DNA of 64,000 bases from NCBI GenBank assembly GCA_963819475.1, contig CAWFWE010000004.1:682001-746000 (forward strand). The letters are read 5' to 3'. This document shows, piece by piece, positions 60,193 to 64,000 of this stretch (positions within the stretch are counted from its first letter, which is position 1; every line of letters starts with the position of its first letter). The notes beneath the pieces were generated by a model, which saw only the letters and a program-made list of their open reading frames with translations, was not told the DNA's origin and did not search any database. Origin of the DNA: DASUAS01 sp963819475. GTDB lineage: Bacteria; Actinomycetota; Acidimicrobiia; IMCC26256; DASPTH01. Position numbers and translations under genes: made by a program.

Positions 60193-60241
60193 ATCAGCCA
60201 GGAGCCCGAAGGCAGGCTCCGGACTCGAGAAAGGGAGACCA

Positions 60242-61129
60242 TTGCGTAAGCACACGCGTCGCGCGCGCGGCGTCAGGTTCTGGGCGGGGTTCATGGCGTT
60301 GCTCATCGTGCCCGCGACGATCGGCGCCGCGGTCAGCAGCGCCGGGGCGGCCGGCTCCAACAAGCTGACCGTCACCGCCGGTGAATACACCTACAAGTTC
60401 TCGGGCGCTCCAAAGCCCGGCAACATGGAGGTGGAGTTCAAGAACGCCGGGGTCGAGTACCACATGATGGGCGTCATACACCTGAAGCCGAACGTCACGC
60501 TCAAGCAGTTCAAGACCGCGTTGCTCTCCAACGACCCCGCGGCGGGGAAGAACCTCACCGTCGGGGACGGCAACGTCGCCAACACCCCGAACTTCCTCGG
60601 GCCCGACCAGTCCACCACCACCATCGCCAACCTGCCGGCTGGTCACTATGGCGTCTTCTGCTTCGTACCCGCCCCTGATGGCAAGTCGCACGTCGAGCAC
60701 GGCATGGTGAAGACCTTCGACATCAAGGGCTCGAAGTCTTCGTACAAGCCGCCGACCAGCGGGGTAGCCGACGTGACGATCAGCGACGCCGGCATCACGT
60801 TGCCGAGCTCCGGGCTCCCGGCGAACACGTGGGTCAAGGTCACCAACAACACGTCGGTCCCACGCGATCTCAGCTTGTCCGAGTATCTCACCCCGGGCGC
60901 GACGTACGAGTCGGGCACGGCCTACTTCAACGAGTTCTTCAGCAGCGGCAAGCTTCCTGCGGGTGACCCACCGGCGTCGATCAACGGTGGCGTCACCGGC
61001 ATCGCCCCCAACTCGTCGGCGTACCTCGAGGTGGCGATGCGGAACGGCGGGAAGTACGTGTTGACCAGTTCGAACAACGCACTCGACGACGATCCCAACC
61101 AGCTCCACATCGATTTCACTGCGGGCTGA
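60242..61129 (+). CDS. secreted protein with two cupredoxin-like domains
   Basis: 295 residues. Signal peptide (FMALLIVPATIGAAVSSAGA), a first beta domain (TVTAGEYTYKFSGAPKPGNM, EYHMMGVIHLKPNVTL, GHYGVFCFVPAPDGKSHVEH) and a second (VADVTISDAGITLPSSGLPA, NTWVKVTNNTSVPRDLSLSE). The first carries a His/Cys/His/Met-like set recalling cupredoxins, so copper binding is possible but not shown. TTG start with AAAGGGAG five bases upstream. Confidence 0.72.
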   Translation: MRKHTRRARGVRFWAGFMALLIVPATIGAAVSSAGAAGSNKLTVTAGEYTYKFSGAPKPGNMEVEFKNAGVEYHMMGVIHLKPNVTLKQFKTALLSNDPAAGKNLTVGDGNVANTPNFLGPDQSTTTIANLPAGHYGVFCFVPAPDGKSHVEHGMVKTFDIKGSKSSYKPPTSGVADVTISDAGITLPSSGLPANTWVKVTNNTSVPRDLSLSEYLTPGATYESGTAYFNEFFSSGKLPAGDPPASINGGVTGIAPNSSAYLEVAMRNGGKYVLTSSNNALDDDPNQLHIDFTAG

Positions 61130-61146
61130 TCTGCCGATGACCTCGT

Positions 61147-61174
61147 ACGAGCCCGGGCTCCGGCCCGGGCTCGT
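61147..61174. terminator. bidirectional hairpin between convergent genes
   Basis: ACGAGCCCGGGC, loop TCCG, GCCCGGGCTCGT: a 12-bp perfect stem in the 50-bp gap between the cupredoxin-like gene and mrp. Confidence 0.75.
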
Positions 61175-61179
61175 CCGCG

Positions 61180-62403
61180 TCAGGACTCGATCTGGCCCAC
61201 GAGGTCGAGCAGGCGGGCGGTGCACCCGGCCATCTCGATCGGGGGCAGCAGCTCGTCGACCACGCGGGCGGCGAGGTCGGTGAACGCCCGACCGGCGGGA
61301 CCGTCGGCGTCGGTGAGCGCGACCGGCGCGCCGGCGTCGCCGCCGCTCGACACCCCCAACTCGATCGGGATGCGGGCGACGAGCGGTACCCCGGTCTCGG
61401 CCGCGAGCGCCTCGCCGCCACCGCGGCCGAAGACCGCGTGGCGGGAGCCGTCGGGGGCCACGAACTCGCTCATGTTCTCGACGACCCCGACGACCTTCAT
61501 GTACGAGCGGCGCGCCATGTCGGCCACCCGGGTCGCGACCTTCTGCGCCGCGAGGGCGGGAGTGGTGACCACCAGCATCTCGGCCTGGGGCAGCATGCGC
61601 GCCAGCCCCATCTGCACGTCGCCCGTGCCGGGCGGCATGTCGATGAGCAGGTAGTCCATGTCACCCCACCGGACGTCGGTGAGGAACTGCTCCAGTGCCT
61701 TGGTGAGGATCAAGCCGCGCCACATCAGGGCGGTGCTCTCGTCGTCGACCAGGAACCCCATCGACACGACCTTGATCGTGCCGGCGGGCCCACCGTTCGT
61801 GCCCGGCACCGAGACGACGTTCGGAGCGATCTTGCCGTCGCTGCCGCCGAGGCGACCCTCGACGCCGAGCATACGGGGGACGCTGAAGCCCCAGATGTCG
61901 GCGTCGAGCACGCCCACGGTCAGTCCGCGCGCCGCGAGCGCGGCGGCGAGGTTCACCGTCACCGACGACTTGCCCACGCCGCCCTTGCCGCTCGCCACCG
62001 CCAGCACCCGCGTGGTCGAGGGCACCTCCGTGGGTCCCGCCTGCTCCCGGGCGTTGAACCGGGCGCGCTGCATGGCCGCCGCCTTCTGCTCCCGCGTCAT
62101 CTCGCCGTATTCGACCTTCACCGCGGTGACCCCGGGGAGGCCGCGCACCTTGGACTCGATGTCCTGGCGGATCTGCACCCGGAGTGGGCACCCGGCGGTG
62201 GTCAGCGCCACCTTCACCACCACGCCGCCGTCGGGGCTGACCCGGACGTCGTCGACCATGCCCAGGTCGACGATGCTGGCGTGCAGCTCGGGGTCGATCA
62301 CCCCGGCCAGCATGCCGCGGACGTCGTCGGGCGACGGCGGGGGTCCCGGGACGGGCTCGTGGACCGGAGCGCCCGGGTCGTCGGGGTCAGGGGTGCGCAT
62401 CAT
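61180..62403 (-). CDS. mrp: Mrp/ApbC/NBP35-family iron-sulfur carrier ATPase
   Basis: 407 residues. N-terminal MIP18/DUF59 domain (VIDPELHASIVDLGMVDDVR, TTAGCPLRVQIRQDIESKVR) and C-terminal P-loop ATPase: VLAVASGKGGVGKSSVTVNL, LDADIWGFSVPRMLGVEGRL, LIDMPPGTGDVQMGLARML. Transfers [4Fe-4S] clusters to target proteins. Divergent from the SufR-like regulator, so control by that regulator is likely. ATG 62403 or 62400. Confidence 0.92.
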   Translation of the reverse strand: MMRTPDPDDPGAPVHEPVPGPPPSPDDVRGMLAGVIDPELHASIVDLGMVDDVRVSPDGGVVVKVALTTAGCPLRVQIRQDIESKVRGLPGVTAVKVEYGEMTREQKAAAMQRARFNAREQAGPTEVPSTTRVLAVASGKGGVGKSSVTVNLAAALAARGLTVGVLDADIWGFSVPRMLGVEGRLGGSDGKIAPNVVSVPGTNGGPAGTIKVVSMGFLVDDESTALMWRGLILTKALEQFLTDVRWGDMDYLLIDMPPGTGDVQMGLARMLPQAEMLVVTTPALAAQKVATRVADMARRSYMKVVGVVENMSEFVAPDGSRHAVFGRGGGEALAAETGVPLVARIPIELGVSSGGDAGAPVALTDADGPAGRAFTDLAARVVDELLPPIEMAGCTARLLDLVGQIES

Positions 62404-62448
62404 GTTGATAAATACAGGGTACATCTTGAAAATATGCCCGGCGGAAGG

Positions 62449-62454
62449 TACCGT
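62449..62454 (+). promoter_or_regulatory. putative -10 element of the SufR-like regulator
   Basis: TACCGT ends seven bases before GTG 62462; no Shine-Dalgarno. The divergent gap is A/T-rich, unlike the rest of the region. Confidence 0.45.
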
Positions 62455-62461
62455 CAAGGTT

Positions 62462-63163
62462 GTGAACCGGCGCGATTCGGAACGGCAGCTCGCGATCCTG
62501 AAGGCCCTGGGCGACGAGACCCGCTACGCGATGTACGAGGAGCTGGCCCGCTCGACCGCCGCGCTGTCGGCGTCGGATCTCGCCGAGCGCCTCGGCATCC
62601 ACCCCAACACCGTGCGCCTCCACCTCGAGCGGCTGCGCGAGGTCGGCCTGGTCGACGTCGAGGCGGTCCACCGGGGGACGGTGGGGCGGCCCCAGCACCT
62701 CTACTTCCTGAGCGCCGGCGCGCCCGGGCTCGGGTTCGACCCGCCTGCGCACGCGTTGCTCGCCGGGCTGCTCGCCGCGCTCGCCGAACGGGTGGGCGCC
62801 GACGCCGACGAGGCCGCCGAGACCGGTCGGGTGTGGGGGAGCGACGCCGGCCGGCGGACCCGGTCGCGCACCTGCCTCGACGCGCTCGAGGTCGAGCTCG
62901 CCAAGCTCGGGTTCGAGCCGGCGCTGGAGTCGGCCGGGGGAGAGGATTTGGCCCGCATCGAGTTCCTGCACTGCCCCTTCCGCGAGCTCGCCGAGGCCTA
63001 CCCGGAGCTGGTGTGCAACCTCCACCGGGGCCTCTGCGAGGGCGTGGTCGACGCAGTCGGCGGGGGAACAGTCGAGGAGTTTTCGACGTTGTACGACGCC
63101 GAGCCGTGCCACGTCACGGTAGGAGTCGGATATCCTGATTCCCGTTCGCCTTCAACCACTTAG
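62462..63163 (+). CDS. SufR-like iron-sulfur-sensing transcriptional regulator
   Basis: 233 residues. N-terminal winged helix (ILKALGDETRYAMYEELARS, LGIHPNTVRLHLERLREVGL) and a C-terminal part with four Cys: C171 in LHCPFRELAEAYPELVC, C185, C192 and C216. This fits the Cys-rich sensor domain of SufR-type repressors of Fe-S assembly. It lies between mrp (divergent) and erpA (10 bp downstream), so the locus would be regulated by cluster status. Confidence 0.85.
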   Translation: MNRRDSERQLAILKALGDETRYAMYEELARSTAALSASDLAERLGIHPNTVRLHLERLREVGLVDVEAVHRGTVGRPQHLYFLSAGAPGLGFDPPAHALLAGLLAALAERVGADADEAAETGRVWGSDAGRRTRSRTCLDALEVELAKLGFEPALESAGGEDLARIEFLHCPFRELAEAYPELVCNLHRGLCEGVVDAVGGGTVEEFSTLYDAEPCHVTVGVGYPDSRSPSTT

Positions 63164-63172
63164 CGAGGTCCG

Positions 63173-63520
63173 ATGTTCAGCGTTCAGGACGCCAGCACCG
63201 TGTTCACCCTGACCGACGCGGCGAGCGACAAGGTGAAGAGCCTCATCGCGGCCGAGGGCAATCCCGACCTCTTCCTGCGGGTGGCCGTCCGTCCCGGTGG
63301 TTGCTCCGGCCTGAGCTACGAGATGTTCTTCGACTCCGACCTCGCCGCCGACGACGTGAAGATGGAGCAGGGTGGCGTGACCGTCGTCATCGATGCGGCC
63401 AGCGCTCCCCACCTCGGTGGCGCGTCGCTCGACTTCAAGGACGGGCTCCAGGGCGCCGGCTTCAGCATCAACAACCCGAACGCGCAGCGCAGCTGCGGCT
63501 GCGGTCAGAGCTTCAGCTAG
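63173..63520 (+). CDS. erpA: iron-sulfur cluster insertion protein, A-type carrier
   Basis: 115 residues, HesB/IscA family. Three ligand Cys: PGGCSGLSYEMFFD and the SCGCGQSFS end. Passes clusters to apoproteins. Directly after the SufR-like gene; ATG 63173 with AGCGAGG upstream. Confidence 0.94.
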   Translation: MFSVQDASTVFTLTDAASDKVKSLIAAEGNPDLFLRVAVRPGGCSGLSYEMFFDSDLAADDVKMEQGGVTVVIDAASAPHLGGASLDFKDGLQGAGFSINNPNAQRSCGCGQSFS

Positions 63521-63552
63521 CGACTCGCGCCCCGGCGCTCACCGCTTCGCAC

Positions 63553-64000
63553 CTATTTCTTCCCGATGAGAGCGTCGAGGAGCGCCGTCATCTCGGTGCC
63601 GCCGAACGCGCCGTCGATGCGCGACTGGATGGTGCCGGCGCCGTCGACGCCGAACAACCACGGCTCGCTCTCGATGTGCCAGGCGTCGAGGGTCGGCACG
63701 AGCGCGGTGCCGGTCGGTGCCCGGTAGATCTCCGTGTGCACGGGCACGATCTGGTCCTCGTAGCCCTTGACCACGTCGAGGAACTCGTCGAGGACCGGTG
63801 CGCAGTACATCGACTGGCAGCGCGCCGGCGTCGCGAACAACGCCGCCACCGGCTTGCCCGCGCCGATCACCGTCGCCAGTGACTGCGTGTGCAGCGGGCA
63901 CGCAGGATCGCGGGTGCAGATCGGGTCGACGCCGAGGGAGTCGGCCGTGGTCGGTGACGCCGCCCGCGGCGCCGGCATCCCGGGCACGACGGTCACCGGG
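63553..64000 (-). CDS. thioredoxin-fold protein, C-terminal part (runs off the window)
   Basis: About 149 residues. KPVAALFATPARCQSMYCAP contains a C-x3-C in the place of the thioredoxin CxxC; TALVPTLDAWHIESEPWLFG follows. Likely a membrane or secreted thioredoxin-like protein; the N-terminus lies outside. Convergent with erpA. Confidence 0.7.
   Translation of the reverse strand, partial: PVTVVPGMPAPRAASPTTADSLGVDPICTRDPACPLHTQSLATVIGAGKPVAALFATPARCQSMYCAPVLDEFLDVVKGYEDQIVPVHTEIYRAPTGTALVPTLDAWHIESEPWLFGVDGAGTIQSRIDGAFGGTEMTALLDALIGKK

Overview
The window is high-GC DNA from an actinobacterium. Lineage markers are a WhiB-like iron-sulfur regulator, a tandem pair of ArsA-type ATPases, a biotin carboxylase epsilon subunit (AccE), a HAIR-type heat-shock operator, a CYP142-like P450, and the dnaX-ybaB-recR order. 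The gene mix (many amidohydrolase-2 paralogs, an ethylmalonyl-CoA pathway, SelA/SelB) would fit class Acidimicrobiia, but that placement is inference. Many genes have a TANNNT -10 hexamer only 6-8 bases before the start codon and no Shine-Dalgarno, so leaderless transcription appears common.

Layout. 1-3.3 kb: end of a catabolic cluster (acyl-CoA ligase, amidohydrolase, CYP142-like P450), then SRP RNA and tRNA-Ser(GGA). 3.3-8.2 kb: a decayed mobile region. A small tRNA-Ser island has 30-bp att repeats, a truncated integrase, a frameshifted DUF7711-like gene and a toxin-antitoxin-like remnant. Next to it is an IS481-family element that has itself been interrupted by an IS3-family element. 8.2-13.3 kb: poorly conserved genes, a lactamase-fold hydrolase and a LuxR-type gene remnant. 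13.3-20.4 kb: methyltransferase, second amidohydrolase, K+ channel with a TrkA domain, an ArsR-SRPBCC-SRPBCC fusion and an MMPL exporter. 20.5-25.5 kb: dnaX-ybaB-recR, then a group of small membrane proteins with proline-rich N-termini. 25.5-31 kb and 36-39 kb: carbon assimilation through the ethylmalonyl-CoA pathway (thiolase, crotonyl-CoA carboxylase/reductase, epimerase, propionyl-CoA carboxylase beta and epsilon, ethylmalonyl-CoA mutase, 3-hydroxybutyryl-CoA dehydrogenase). These genes together turn acetyl-CoA into C4-C5 branched CoA esters. 31-36 kb: phosphoesterase, secreted glucosaminidase, long-chain acyl-CoA ligase and a degenerate GGDEF protein. 39-43.6 kb: cyanophycinase-like protein, bacterioferritin with its ferredoxin, cyclophilin, lysC-asd. 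43.5-44.9 kb: an operon of a six-TM K+ channel and a Pycsar-effector-like membrane protein. 44.9-48.3 kb: an arsenic locus (arsC, aqpS, cadI/arsI, divergent arsR) and a Zur-type-box-controlled zinc-binding protein. 48.4-52.1 kb: DUF6766 protein, anti-sigma-like ATPase, tRNA-Pro(CGG), a receiver-domain protein and an IS110-family transposase. 52.2-61.1 kb: ArsA pair, divergent NfeD-like protein, WhiB, selenocysteine incorporation genes selA-selB, a lactamase-fold hydrolase and a secreted protein. 61.2-64 kb: an iron-sulfur locus (mrp, a SufR-like regulator, erpA) and the end of a thioredoxin-fold gene.

Several otherwise healthy conserved genes (lysC, selB, a fadD-type ligase, the glucosaminidase) carry one frameshift each. 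Three of these lie in CG-dinucleotide runs and one in a homopolymer, so sequencing or assembly error is the first explanation. The 3.4-4.4 kb and 5.5-8.1 kb frameshifts sit in genuinely degraded mobile DNA. Family names rest on recognition of motifs and remembered family features; no database was searched.
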